This document shows, in pieces, positions 55,846 through 64,000 of a DNA stretch of 64,000 nt. This DNA is from Shewanella marinintestina (GTDB lineage: Bacteria > Pseudomonadota > Gammaproteobacteria > Enterobacterales > Shewanellaceae), in contig NZ_JAKILC010000003.1 of NCBI RefSeq assembly GCF_023283845.1, forward strand, positions 62,001 to 126,000, read 5' to 3'. A model generated the notes under the pieces. The model did no database searches. It worked only from the letters and a program-made list of their open reading frames with translations, and was not told where the DNA came from. The stretch's first letter is position 1. Every line of letters starts with the position of its first letter. The translations under genes and the position numbers were made by a program.

Positions 55846-57198
55846 TTAAGCCGGTATTTGAATGCCTAAATCGCGCATTTTTGCCATTTTATAACGTAAA
55901 GTTCTAGCGCTTATCCCTAGTTTTTCGGCAACTAATTTACGGCTGCCATTACATTGAGATAAGGTTTCTAAAATAATCACATGCTCTTGAGCTTTAAGCT
56001 CATCTCCTAAACCTTCAAGCTCTTGGGGTTTAGCGTCGGTTACGGGGGCTGCTTCAGCACTGAAATCTAACTCTAAAGAGTCGATAATAATGTCTGCCGC
56101 GGTGATCTCATTGCTAATAGATAAAATCAACGCTCGTTGAACCACGTTATCGAGCTCTCGCACATTCCCCGGCCAGCGGTGAGTTAATAAGCGTCTTGAA
56201 GCGCACTCACTAAATTCAGGCAGTTCATTACGATTAGCGATCAGCGCATGCCGCTGCAGTAAATGTCGTGCTAACGGCAAAATATCGGCAGGACGTTGGT
56301 TCAATGCAGGCCAAGTTAATGGAAACACATTAATCCGATAATAGAGATCTTCACGAAACTCGCCAGATGCAGCCATCGCCTTTAAATCGCGGTTTGAGGT
56401 CGCCAATACCCGAACATTCAGTTTTATCGTTTTACGACCACCTAAACGCTCAACTTCACGCTCTTGCAGTACTCGCAGTAGCTTAGCTTGCAAACCCACT
56501 TCCATTTCTGAAATTTCATCAAGCAATAAAGTGCCACCTTGCGCTTGTTCAAACTTGCCAGGACAAGCCTGGTAAGCCCCGGTAAATGCACCTTTTTCAT
56601 AGCCAAACAGCGTAGCTTCTAACATATTTTCTGGAATTGCAGCGCAGTTTATCGCCACAAAAGGTTCTGACGCGCGCTGACTATTTTGATGAATATAACG
56701 CGCTAGAACTTCTTTACCGCTGCCGCTTGGGCCCATAATCATCACCGAGGCATCTGATGCCGCAACTCGCTGAGCTAACGCAAGTAAAGCTAAACTTTTT
56801 TCATCAGCAACGATGGGATTGCCTTCAGCAGCCTTGACCGGCATATAACGCGACACCTGATTAAGCAATACTTCTGGTGAGAAAGGTTTTGACAAATAAT
56901 CAACCGCGCCAAGTTTCATCGCGTTAACCGCATTGTCGATAGTCGCATACGCGGTCATCAATAAAACGGGGAGCTTAGGTTGGTGTTGTTGCAAATAATT
57001 AAGCAGCCCTATGCCGCCAACACCTTCCATCTGCACATCGCTTATCACCATGTCAAAGCTTTGGCTTTTTAACGCCAAAATAGCCTCTTCGGCAGAGCCT
57101 ACATCTACACACTCATAGTGAGCTAAAAGTAATGTATCTAGCAGAGCTTCACGCAGTGATGCATCATCTTCAACAAGCAGTAACTTACCTTCAGACAT
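55846..57198 (-). CDS. flrC: Sigma-54 dependent flagellar response regulator FlrC
   Basis: Phosphorylated by FlrB; activates middle flagellar genes with sigma-54. The receiver domain has LLLVEDDASLRE and phosphoacceptor Asp54 in MVISDVQMEGVGG. The AAA+ domain shows GPSGSGKEVLARYIH (Walker A), GYEKGAFTGAYQACPGKFEQA with the intact GAFTGA loop, GTLLLDEISEM and RPADILPLARHLL. The C-terminal Fis-type helix-turn-helix is SRKLVAEKLGISARTLRYKMAKM. The start overlaps the end of flrB by eight bases, so the pair is translated together. Confidence 0.95.
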   Translation of the reverse strand: MSEGKLLLVEDDASLREALLDTLLLAHYECVDVGSAEEAILALKSQSFDMVISDVQMEGVGGIGLLNYLQQHQPKLPVLLMTAYATIDNAVNAMKLGAVDYLSKPFSPEVLLNQVSRYMPVKAAEGNPIVADEKSLALLALAQRVAASDASVMIMGPSGSGKEVLARYIHQNSQRASEPFVAINCAAIPENMLEATLFGYEKGAFTGAYQACPGKFEQAQGGTLLLDEISEMEVGLQAKLLRVLQEREVERLGGRKTIKLNVRVLATSNRDLKAMAASGEFREDLYYRINVFPLTWPALNQRPADILPLARHLLQRHALIANRNELPEFSECASRRLLTHRWPGNVRELDNVVQRALILSISNEITAADIIIDSLELDFSAEAAPVTDAKPQELEGLGDELKAQEHVIILETLSQCNGSRKLVAEKLGISARTLRYKMAKMRDLGIQIPA

Positions 57199-58288
57199 GC
57201 TTTACATCTCCGAGCATTTCTTCGCTCTTATTTTTTAAAATCAGTGGAAACTTTAGTGATGCAGTACAGCCAGCGCCTGAATGACAACTAAAACGCATCA
57301 TACCGCCATGATTGCTCACCACCGATTGCACCACTGCCAAACCTAGGCCTGTACCTTGGGATTTAGTGGTATAAAATGGCTCGAGCACCTTGTGCTGCAT
57401 TTCACTATCAAGGCCTTTCCCGTTATCGATTACGTCAAGGTGCAATGCCGTCGCCGTATCGTACGCCTGCAATTTAATACAATTGGCACCTGCTTCTAAA
57501 CTGTTCATTACTAAGTTATTAATTGCTGAACATAAAGCGGCATCATTGGCTCTAATTTTCTGTTTAGATTGATTATCAAATACTAAGCGACAACCCTTTT
57601 GCTCTGCGATAGGCAAACAATTGCCTAAAACATTATCAACCACTTCATCAATGGTTAATATGCTATCGAGCTCTTGTTGACGTCCTTTAGCCATTAACAA
57701 CATGTCGTTGACTTGATGCTCTAATTCATTAAGCCTATCAACCAGTTTGCCTTGAAAGCGCTTTCTCGCGTCAGCAGATATCTTTGGACTTGCTAAGTTC
57801 GACGCATACAAAAGCGCAGCACTTAGGGGCGTTCTGACTTGGTGCGCTAACGTAGCCACCATTTTTCCTAACGCTGATAATCGTTGCAGATGAGATAAGT
57901 TTTTTTGCAGCAAGCGAGTTTCAGTTAGATCCGTCAATACAATCAACTGCCCTGGCTCTGGTGTTAATGGGGTAATAGCAAGTTTGACTCGGCGACCATT
58001 ACGTAATGAAACTTCATGACCATCATCATCTTGCGGGGAAAAAGCTCGATTAATGATTTGCAGCCAGCGTAGGCCTTCTAAAGGACTGCCTAAGAGTTCA
58101 ATTGCAACCGGGTTTGCATCGGTCACTATTCCATCGCCATTAATAATCACCACTCCAGACGGCATAGCTTGCAGAATATGGTCCATACGATTAGACATAT
58201 TTGCGGCTTGCTGAACGTCGACTAACTGTGGACGCTGCGACTTACTAGCATCTACAGGCTTAACCTGTGGTTTTAAAATAGCGGACAT
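57191..58288 (-). CDS. flrB: Flagellar sensor histidine kinase FlrB
   Basis: Phosphorylates FlrC. A soluble 365-residue kinase without membrane segments: a PAS domain (MDHILQAMPSGVVIINGDGIVTDANPVAIELLG) near residues 35-120, the H-box ATLAHQVRTPLSAALLYA with phospho-accepting His149, then HATPase boxes LVMNSLEAGA, DVIDNGKGLD and TTKSQGTGLGLAVVQSVV. It begins the two-gene flrBC operon; long repeats lie on both sides of that operon. Confidence 0.95.
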   Translation of the reverse strand: MSAILKPQVKPVDASKSQRPQLVDVQQAANMSNRMDHILQAMPSGVVIINGDGIVTDANPVAIELLGSPLEGLRWLQIINRAFSPQDDDGHEVSLRNGRRVKLAITPLTPEPGQLIVLTDLTETRLLQKNLSHLQRLSALGKMVATLAHQVRTPLSAALLYASNLASPKISADARKRFQGKLVDRLNELEHQVNDMLLMAKGRQQELDSILTIDEVVDNVLGNCLPIAEQKGCRLVFDNQSKQKIRANDAALCSAINNLVMNSLEAGANCIKLQAYDTATALHLDVIDNGKGLDSEMQHKVLEPFYTTKSQGTGLGLAVVQSVVSNHGGMMRFSCHSGAGCTASLKFPLILKNKSEEMLGDVKHV

Positions 58289-58349
58289 GGTAACCCCGTC
58301 AAAAAAACTGCATATACGCGGTTTAAAGCAGGAATTATGCCAGTTGTTT

Positions 58350-58671
58350 AAAGCTAAGAAGGACGCTGCGTAGTGAGGGCATCACTTAGTGACTTCTAGG
58401 TTCTAGGGAAAAGCTAAGAACAAAATGCAAAGATGGAACGGCCTGCGGCCTTACGGCACGTGACTATTTAATTGAATTGCAGATCACTATGGAACGCTTC
58501 GCTTACAGAAAAGGTTAAAAGAAAGGCAATAAAAAAGCCAGAAGACTCAGCTTCTGGCTTATTCGCGAAAGATCTTTGCTTGTGCGGCTTCAGCTTGTAC
58601 CGTCAGCGCAGCGTTCTGTGAGTGAGTCAGCGAACGTTCCGTCTTCCGTGAGCGAAGCGGTTATCTCAGCC
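58350..58671. repeat. Dispersed intergenic repeat, long copy (between flrB and flrA)
   Basis: Same family and orientation as 55556-55845. It starts with AAGCTAAGAAGGACGCTGCG, also found at 28402, carries two CTAGG heptamers near 58396, the GGCCTGCGGCC block, a nine-base-pair terminator stem and a final section with AACGTTCGC and CGCAGCGTTC. No gene is supported in the gap 58289-58671. Confidence 0.8.
58531..58560 (-). terminator. Rho-independent terminator after flrA
   Basis: The - strand reads AGCCAGAAG, loop CTGAGT, CTTCTGGCT, then a run of T. It lies within the repeat, 113 bases after the flrA stop. Confidence 0.87.
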
Positions 58672-60105
58672 TTAATCTTTACTTAAACCGTACTTACGCA
58701 TTTTCTCAACGAGAGTTGTCCGGCGTATACCGAGCATTTCAGCTGCGCGAGCCACGACATTGTCTTGCTGATCTAACGCTTGTCGAATCATGTCGATTTC
58801 AAGCTCAGCAAGTAGATCCTTTAGGTTAACCCCTTCTGGCGGCAGTTCGCTTGGGAAACGGGTTTCAGGGATCTCGATAGGTTCTTCATCATTGAAGATA
58901 GAAGCAAGTGCATCACGCTCAAGCTGTTCTTCACTGACTTCAACACAATATTCAGGAACATCGATATGGCGATACTTTATAGGTAAATCATTTACGTCAA
59001 CTAACCCACCTGGATAAAGAATTGTTAAACGTTCGACCAAATTGGACAGTTCGCGCACGTTACCCGACCAAGAATGCTCTTTAAGCGATTCAATCGCACG
59101 CTGGGTGAAGCGCACTCTGCCGCGCCCTTCGTTATATACTCGGCTAACTAACTCTTGAAGCAGTAACGGAATATCTTCTTTGCGTTCACATAATGCGGGC
59201 ATTTCAATTGGAAACACATTGAGTCTGTAATATAGATCTTCTCTGAAATCACCAATTTCAATCATGCTTTCAAGGTTTCTATGTGTCGCTGCAACGACTC
59301 GTACATCAGCTACGATTGATTTGCTGCCACCAACTCGCTCAAACATGCGCTCTTGCAATACACGTAATAACTTAACTTGCATTTGCAATGGCATGTCGCC
59401 GATTTCATCAAGGAACAAAGTACCTTTTTCGGCAAGTTCAAAGCGACCTTTACGCGCGCTTATTGCGCCTGTAAATGAGCCTTTCTCATGACCGAACAGT
59501 TCACTTTCTAATAATTCAGGAGGAATTGCACCACAGTTAACCGGTATAAACGGTCCGTCACGGCGATCGGAAATATAATGAATATTTCGAGCGACCACCT
59601 CTTTACCAGTACCTGATTGTCCGAGGATAAGCACTGTAGCTTCAGAGCTAGCAACTTGATTGATTAGGTGTCGAACGTTAGCGATACCTTCACTGCGTCC
59701 AACCAAACTTCTAAACAACTTAGTCTGATTTGCGCTCGTCGGGATCTCTGGGCGCTTAACCTGCCCATAGACTTGACAAAAGTGCAGCAATTCAGTTAAT
59801 TGCGGATAATTTAATGGTTCTTCGATACTACCGAGAATGTTCGACGCTTTAACGTCGTCTCTTTCCCCGAGCATTAAAAAAGGTTGCCATGGAAGCATAC
59901 CAGCCAAAGACTGAATCGCTTCTTTCTCTTGATTTCCAGATGGCAAAACAATCGCGCGAAAACGCGTTTGTTTAGTATGAGCTTCAAGTTTATCAAAGTC
60001 GGTCAATTCGACCTGCTCACCTAAAAATTCAAATACACATGACAAGCGATTAATTCGCTCGGATTGGCTACCGACAAGTAGAATTCGTTGATCTGTTTGC
60101 ATCAT
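58672..60105 (-). CDS. flrA: Master flagellar activator FlrA (FleQ family)
   Basis: Top of the flagellar hierarchy; with sigma-54 it switches on flrBC, flhF and other class II genes and in relatives responds to cyclic di-GMP and FlhG. The N-terminal receiver-like domain (QRILLVGSQSERINRLSCVFEFLGEQVELTDFD) lacks a phosphoacceptor. The AAA+ domain has LGQSGTGKEVVARNIHYI, GTLFLDEIGDM and RKEDIPLLLQELV; the sigma-54 contact loop reads GSFTGA, not GAFTGA. The C-terminal Fis-type helix is AARAAEMLGIRRTTLVEKMRKYGL-like. The frame opens at TTG 60126; ATG 60105 fits relatives, and ATG 60117 is also possible. Confidence 0.94.
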   Translation of the reverse strand: MMQTDQRILLVGSQSERINRLSCVFEFLGEQVELTDFDKLEAHTKQTRFRAIVLPSGNQEKEAIQSLAGMLPWQPFLMLGERDDVKASNILGSIEEPLNYPQLTELLHFCQVYGQVKRPEIPTSANQTKLFRSLVGRSEGIANVRHLINQVASSEATVLILGQSGTGKEVVARNIHYISDRRDGPFIPVNCGAIPPELLESELFGHEKGSFTGAISARKGRFELAEKGTLFLDEIGDMPLQMQVKLLRVLQERMFERVGGSKSIVADVRVVAATHRNLESMIEIGDFREDLYYRLNVFPIEMPALCERKEDIPLLLQELVSRVYNEGRGRVRFTQRAIESLKEHSWSGNVRELSNLVERLTILYPGGLVDVNDLPIKYRHIDVPEYCVEVSEEQLERDALASIFNDEEPIEIPETRFPSELPPEGVNLKDLLAELEIDMIRQALDQQDNVVARAAEMLGIRRTTLVEKMRKYGLSKD

Positions 60106-60345
60106 TCCGAAGGCCATAAGGCTCAAATATTTCAGCGCATTAATTATTAGTGTTGGTTGCTTTTTTCAAGCTTATTTTTCAAGCGGGTAGTTATCTAAAA
60201 TGCTTTATGAATTAACTACCGAATAGAATAGTGTATTATCAGCCCGCTATAAGCAAGCCCCTGATGACCTTTATGAGAAACTCAATTGTTTTTAGCTTAA
60301 AAACTCTTCACTGATGTATCAGATAGCCATCTTTTTGACAGGTGA

Positions 60346-60370
60346 CAAAAAGGAGGGGGTAAAACCTCCC
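60346..60370 (-). terminator. Terminator after fliS
   Basis: On the - strand a GGGAGG...CCCTCC stem with a short loop (60352-60369) is followed by TTTTTG. It lies 15 bases after the fliS stop and would end the flaG-fliD-fliT-fliS transcript. The rest of the gap up to flrA holds no feature I can support. Confidence 0.8.
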
Positions 60371-60384
60371 ATTTTATCGACTGT

Positions 60385-60795
60385 CTATATTGCACTCGCA
60401 TGAGAGTCAATATGGTGTTTATCTGCTGGTATCGCATCCCAACCTTCTTTAATCGTACGTATGATCTCGCTAACGTCATCGATTGCTTGAACATCATTGT
60501 TGATGTTAGCTTCAGAGATCCGGCGTAACATAAAGTCATATAAATCACTTAGGTTTTGAGCGATATCTCCACCAGCTTCCATGTTCAAACTATTGTTTAA
60601 ACCAGTAATGATGCCAATCGCTTTACCTATAAATACGCCTTTGTTAGCCAAGTCATTATTCTCTATCGCGTAGCGACTTTGAGCAAGGCGCTGCAGCGCT
60701 CCATCAAACATCATCTGAATAATACGATGCGGTGAAGCAACTGAGATTTCACTATCTAACGAAACTTTACGATACGACTGAAGAGAGCTTCTCAT
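60385..60795 (-). CDS. fliS: Flagellin export chaperone FliS
   Basis: Binds flagellin in the cytoplasm and prevents early polymerisation. The 136-residue helical protein has YRKVSLDSEISVASPHRIIQMMFDGALQRLAQSRYAIE, NSLNMEAGGDIAQNLSDLYDFMLRRISEAN and DVSEIIRTIKEGWDAI, all matching the family. Eight bases after fliT. Confidence 0.95.
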   Translation of the reverse strand: MRSSLQSYRKVSLDSEISVASPHRIIQMMFDGALQRLAQSRYAIENNDLANKGVFIGKAIGIITGLNNSLNMEAGGDIAQNLSDLYDFMLRRISEANINNDVQAIDDVSEIIRTIKEGWDAIPADKHHIDSHASAI

Positions 60796-60802
60796 TAAAA
60801 AC

Positions 60803-61129
60803 CTACCTGTTAGAATCTATGGTCTTGTACATATTTAGCTGTTGTTTACTTTTACGTCCTGCATGTAGCAAAGACTGCCGATGCGCCTTAATCATATTGG
60901 CTTTTACCTCAAATGACTGACTCAGCGTAATCTGCTTTTTCAATTCAGCAGCATCTGCTGCTGTCGCATTTTCAAAAGCTTTAACAAGTAAACTTTGACG
61001 CTTACCAACTAACTCCTGCAAGTATGATACCAACTCATCGGTCGACTCATCTTCAGCAGGCACGAGATTTAACTTATCTAACAGCGCGTCTAATTCATCA
61101 TTTAGTTGGCATAGAGGCTTTAAATGCAC
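60803..61129 (-). CDS. fliT: FliT-like flagellar chaperone
   Basis: A small helical protein of 108 residues that probably chaperones the cap protein FliD. Sequence conservation in the family is weak; the call rests on size, helical character (LNDELDALLDKL, YLQELVGKRQSLLVKAFENATA) and position between fliD and fliS. The longest frame begins with TTG at 61162, but GTG 61129 has AAGGAG six bases upstream and is a better start. Confidence 0.78.
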   Translation of the reverse strand: MHLKPLCQLNDELDALLDKLNLVPAEDESTDELVSYLQELVGKRQSLLVKAFENATAADAAELKKQITLSQSFEVKANMIKAHRQSLLHAGRKSKQQLNMYKTIDSNR

Positions 61130-61167
61130 ACTGAACTCCTTAGAATCCGAAGGGAAACTCAATACAA

Positions 61168-62538
61168 CTATGAACCGATCACACCTGGCAACGAGTTCAA
61201 CCTATCAACTAATCCGGCACTTTGTTGATTCAACTGGCCAACGACAAGATCCATTGCATTAAACTGTTTAAACAGGCGTGCTTGTAGCATTTCCATTTTT
61301 AAACTAAATGCTTCGCGTTGATCATCTAAACGCTGTTTATCATTAGTTAATGCGTTATCACGGCTATCAATCAATCCGCCAGACTTTACATAACCCTCAA
61401 CTAAGTTATCTAAGCTGGCTGCAATACCTTTATCAGGGGTCGCAAATAAGCCCTCGACGGATCCCATATCTTCGGCGATGACTTTATCGAGCTTCTCATC
61501 GTTGATTGACATTTTGCCGTATCGGTCAGTTTCAATACCAATATCGTACAAAGCAATCGTTTCACCGTCGACATCAACGCGATTACTGATCATATTTCGC
61601 ATCTGGGATTCAATCGAGCGCAACATTGAATCGCCTTGCAGGGCTGCGCCCTCTTCTTTTTCAGCATCATACTTAGATAAGCTGCTAATAGAGTCCACTA
61701 AGGTATTGTATGCATCTACAAAACCTTTTACATTTTCTTTTACGGCCTCATTATCTTGTTCAATTTTCAAGGTCGAAGTTTTAGCAAGATCGGCATCAGT
61801 CAAAGACAGTGTCACGCCAGCAATGGCATTTTCAACATCATTGCTTTGTGAAGTCACCTTTTGGCCATCAATGTGCAGCACTGCATCTTGCGCGGCTTGT
61901 AAGGTTTCTAAATTCGCCGCACCAAACATGTCATTGAGCCCTGAGCCCGAACCAACTGCATCTGCTGCTGTCACGCTAACCTGATTATCGGTACCAGTTT
62001 CATCAGAGCTGAATACAATTCGACTGCCACCATCGCTTTTAATCACTGTGGCAGTAATCCCTGCATTATCGGCGGATTCATTGACTTTCTTGGCAATCGC
62101 ATCGAGTGAATCACCCGCTTCAATCGCAACAGTAAAGGCTTTACCGTTAACTTCAAGGTCCAGTGTGCCTTGCCCGACTCCAGCAGTAGCATCGGCAACG
62201 TTTTTACCTGCCAGTTTGTGAGATGCAGCAAGTTGTTCAACTTGGATTTGATAACTGCCTGACTGGGCGTTTTTATCCGCTGTTGCAGTGAAGTAGTCGC
62301 TGTCACCTGTAGAGACTTTACGAATATTCAGTGCTGCGGGATCGCTCAGCTTTTCGAGGGCTTCCTGAAACGTAGATAGTTGGCTTTTGAGGGTGCCCAT
62401 TGCAGATACCTTGGCTTCAATTGTCGCCTCAGTTTTATCAAAAATCGCTTCTTTAGGTACTTTTTCGGCATCAACTAACACTTTAACAATGGTGTTGATA
62501 TCTAATCCAGAACCTATACCGGTCGCTGTTAATGCCAT
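61168..62538 (-). CDS. fliD: Flagellar filament cap protein FliD
   Basis: Pentameric cap that guides flagellin assembly. The 456-residue protein has the N-terminal GIGSGLDINTIVKVLVDAEKVPKEAIFDKTEA, the mid-domain with SYQIQVEQLAASHKLAG and GNGVSVTLTDA-like strands, and a C-terminal coiled coil (LTNDKQRLDDQREAFSLKMEMLQARLFKQFNAMDLVVGQLN). Start is ATG. It lies 42 bases after flaG. Confidence 0.95.
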   Translation of the reverse strand: MALTATGIGSGLDINTIVKVLVDAEKVPKEAIFDKTEATIEAKVSAMGTLKSQLSTFQEALEKLSDPAALNIRKVSTGDSDYFTATADKNAQSGSYQIQVEQLAASHKLAGKNVADATAGVGQGTLDLEVNGKAFTVAIEAGDSLDAIAKKVNESADNAGITATVIKSDGGSRIVFSSDETGTDNQVSVTAADAVGSGSGLNDMFGAANLETLQAAQDAVLHIDGQKVTSQSNDVENAIAGVTLSLTDADLAKTSTLKIEQDNEAVKENVKGFVDAYNTLVDSISSLSKYDAEKEEGAALQGDSMLRSIESQMRNMISNRVDVDGETIALYDIGIETDRYGKMSINDEKLDKVIAEDMGSVEGLFATPDKGIAASLDNLVEGYVKSGGLIDSRDNALTNDKQRLDDQREAFSLKMEMLQARLFKQFNAMDLVVGQLNQQSAGLVDRLNSLPGVIGS

Positions 62539-62580
62539 TTTTGCCCCCTAGACAAAATAAGTTATTTTTTGACGCTCAAC

Positions 62581-62964
62581 CTATGCTTCAGTCTTAAGCA
62601 AAGATCCCGCCACTTCTGCAAGTTTTTGTGCTAATTCTAGCGCTTCTTCGTTAGGGATCTGTCTAATGATATCCCCAGAGTCGACATCTAATACGCTAAC
62701 AATACTTTGCCCCGAATGTTCATCGACCTTAAAGGCAAGACCTTTACGCATCAGTGACATCATATCATTAAGTTCATTAGCGACTTCATGTATGTCAGCA
62801 GTTTTCTCTTCACTATCCTTGGCCAGCGACGTTCTTTCTACACTGCTTGATTCTTTGAACAGAACGGCTTTATCTATTGAGTCGACTTCTGTCTGAGTAC
62901 TGGTTAATTCCTGTTTAACAGCAATAGGATTGGTAGCACTCGTGAAATTCACATCCATTGTCAT
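62581..62964 (-). CDS. flaG: FlaG family protein
   Basis: Short filament-associated protein of polar flagellates; in relatives it affects filament length. A variable acidic N-terminus precedes the conserved domain LNDMMSLMRKGLAFKVDEHSGQSIVSVLDVDSGDIIRQIPNEEALELAQKL. Length 127. ATG 62964 has GAGG six bases upstream. Confidence 0.93.
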   Translation of the reverse strand: MTMDVNFTSATNPIAVKQELTSTQTEVDSIDKAVLFKESSSVERTSLAKDSEEKTADIHEVANELNDMMSLMRKGLAFKVDEHSGQSIVSVLDVDSGDIIRQIPNEEALELAQKLAEVAGSLLKTEA

Positions 62965-63033
62965 ACATCACCTCGGTAACTATTCAATCTAGGACGTATA
63001 CCTCTAGCTATTACGTCAAGGTTTATAAACAAC

Positions 63034-63062
63034 AAAGGGAGATTCATCACGAATCTCCCTTT
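63034..63062 (-). terminator. Terminator after the flagellin gene
   Basis: A perfect twelve-base-pair stem AAAGGGAGATTC (63034-63045) and GAATCTCCCTTT (63051-63062) with a five-base loop. On the - strand it is followed by TTTGTTGTTT. It lies 44 bases after the flagellin stop and isolates flaG from strong flagellin transcription. Confidence 0.85.
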
Positions 63063-63105
63063 AAACTGCTACTTTATCGGTAAATACTCTTAACGAGAAA
63101 CCCGA

Positions 63106-63924
63106 TTAAAGAAGAGATAGTGCAACTTGTGGTAACTGGTTAGCTTGTGCAAGCATCGCAGAACCCGTTTGCTGTAGTACTTGGTTCTTAGTCATTGCAG
63201 ACGTTTCTTTTGCGAAATCCACATCAACAATACGGCTCTTTGCATCAGCAACGTTTGCTTGTGTATTTGCACTGTTACTAATGTTGTGTGCTAGACGGTT
63301 TTGTACCGCACCCAAGTCAGCGCGTTGAGTATCAATCGTCTTGATTGCAGCATCAATCTTACCAAGCGCAGACTGACGAGCAGCTGAAGTTGCAAGCGTT
63401 AAACCGCCAACTGACAATGAAGTTGCGTCAGTCTTTTTAACTTTAACAGTAATATCTTCTTTAGCCTGGTGGCCAACTTGGAAGTTTTTACCAGCAGAGA
63501 AAGTACCAGTCATCAGCTTAGTGTTACCAAATGCGGTAGTTGAACCGATTGACGTAATCTCTGTTGCTAGTGCATCGATCTCTTTCTTAATCGCGCCAAG
63601 GTCATCACTGTTGTTTGCACCGTTAGATGCCTGGATAGTTAGGTCACGCATACGCTGAAGCATGTTAGTTTGCTCCTGCATTGCACCTTCAGAGATTTGG
63701 GCAATTGAGATAGCATCGTTAGCGTTACGCATACCAACGTCTAGACCACGCACCTGTGAATCTAGACGGTTAGAAATTGCAAGACCCGCAGCATCGTCTT
63801 TCGCACTGTTGATACGAAGACCACTTGATAGACGCTCCATAGAGGTAGCCAAACCTTGGCTAGAAGAGTTCAAGTTCTTTTGCGCTTTCATAGAAGTCAC
63901 GTTTGTGTTTACTGTAATAGCCAT
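63106..63924 (-). CDS. fliC: Flagellin
   Basis: Filament subunit. The 272-residue protein consists of the conserved D0/D1 regions with almost no variable centre: [52 protein letters not shown] at the N-terminus and [63 protein letters not shown] at the C-terminus. Such short flagellins are usual in Shewanella, often in tandem pairs; a second copy would lie beyond the right edge. GAGG lies nine bases before the ATG. Confidence 0.97.
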   Translation of the reverse strand: MAITVNTNVTSMKAQKNLNSSSQGLATSMERLSSGLRINSAKDDAAGLAISNRLDSQVRGLDVGMRNANDAISIAQISEGAMQEQTNMLQRMRDLTIQASNGANNSDDLGAIKKEIDALATEITSIGSTTAFGNTKLMTGTFSAGKNFQVGHQAKEDITVKVKKTDATSLSVGGLTLATSAARQSALGKIDAAIKTIDTQRADLGAVQNRLAHNISNSANTQANVADAKSRIVDVDFAKETSAMTKNQVLQQTGSAMLAQANQLPQVALSLL

Positions 63925-63944
63925 AATTTGTTTCCTCTTTAATA

Positions 63945-63980
63945 CCTGGCTTTAAAACTTGCCTGTCTATTTACGCCAGG
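63945..63980 (-). promoter_or_regulatory. Leader hairpin of the flagellin mRNA
   Basis: GCCAGG and CCTGGC (63945-63950 and 63975-63980) can pair across 24 bases in the flagellin leader. No sigma-28 promoter is visible in the 76 bases before the window edge, so the promoter probably lies further upstream. Confidence 0.35.
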
Positions 63981-64000
63981 CGGGTCTATTGGGTTACAGT

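Overview
The window looks like a chromosomal segment of a polar-flagellate gammaproteobacterium, most likely Shewanella or a close relative. The basis is the FlrA/FlrB/FlrC hierarchy, FlhF/FlhG, ParC/ParP beside the chemotaxis genes, a short 272-residue flagellin, and the gene order polysaccharide cluster - RfaH - POT transporter - response regulator - MlaA - chemotaxis/flagellar genes. The genus is inferred from remembered gene order and protein resemblance; no search was run.

Layout. (1) 1-1500: a tyrosine recombinase on the + strand behind a GC-rich structured leader, marking the edge of an island or an integration scar. (2) 1.6-20.6 kb, all on the - strand: a Wzx/Wzy-type surface polysaccharide locus. 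Read in transcription order it holds a Wza-like SLBB exporter, a four-helix-bundle protein, Wzz and rmlBADC (dTDP-rhamnose). An AT-rich variable core follows (ATP-grasp enzyme, Wzx, GT4, Wzy, GT2, acyltransferase, GT2), then a sugar reductase and phosphoglycosyl transferase pair, ugd and a UDP-glucuronate epimerase. The first gene has a long leader carrying an ops/JUMPstart element, and an RfaH homologue lies directly upstream. (3) 22-26 kb: a POT peptide transporter, an RssB-like response regulator with a degenerate phosphatase domain, and MlaA without a lipobox. (4) 26.3-28.4 kb, + strand: a FliK-like protein and a stand-alone FlhB C-terminal domain. (5) 28.5-38.6 kb, - strand: DUF2802, cheW, parP, parC, a membrane-anchored protein, cheB, cheA, cheZ, cheY, fliA and flhG. 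(6) 38.6-55.5 kb, - strand: flhF, flhA, flhB, fliR to fliL, fliK to fliE. (7) 55.8-64 kb, - strand: flrC, flrB, flrA, fliS, fliT, fliD, flaG and a flagellin gene at the right edge.

How it works together. FlrA (sigma-54 activator) sits at the top; FlrB/FlrC form the second tier, and sigma-54 type -24/-12 sites can be read upstream of fliE, fliK and flhA. FliA drives the late genes. FlhF/FlhG set flagellar position and number; ParC/ParP with CheA place chemotaxis arrays at the pole. The polysaccharide operon appears to be a unit governed by RfaH antitermination.

Unexplained structure includes a dispersed intergenic repeat family whose two long copies flank flrBC and carry terminators, heptamer tandem repeats that encode the C-terminus of Wzz, a three-fold repeated motif in the CheA linker, and the FliK-like/FlhB-tail pair. 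Many starts were moved from the longest open frame to codons with a Shine-Dalgarno sequence; these are noted in the entries.
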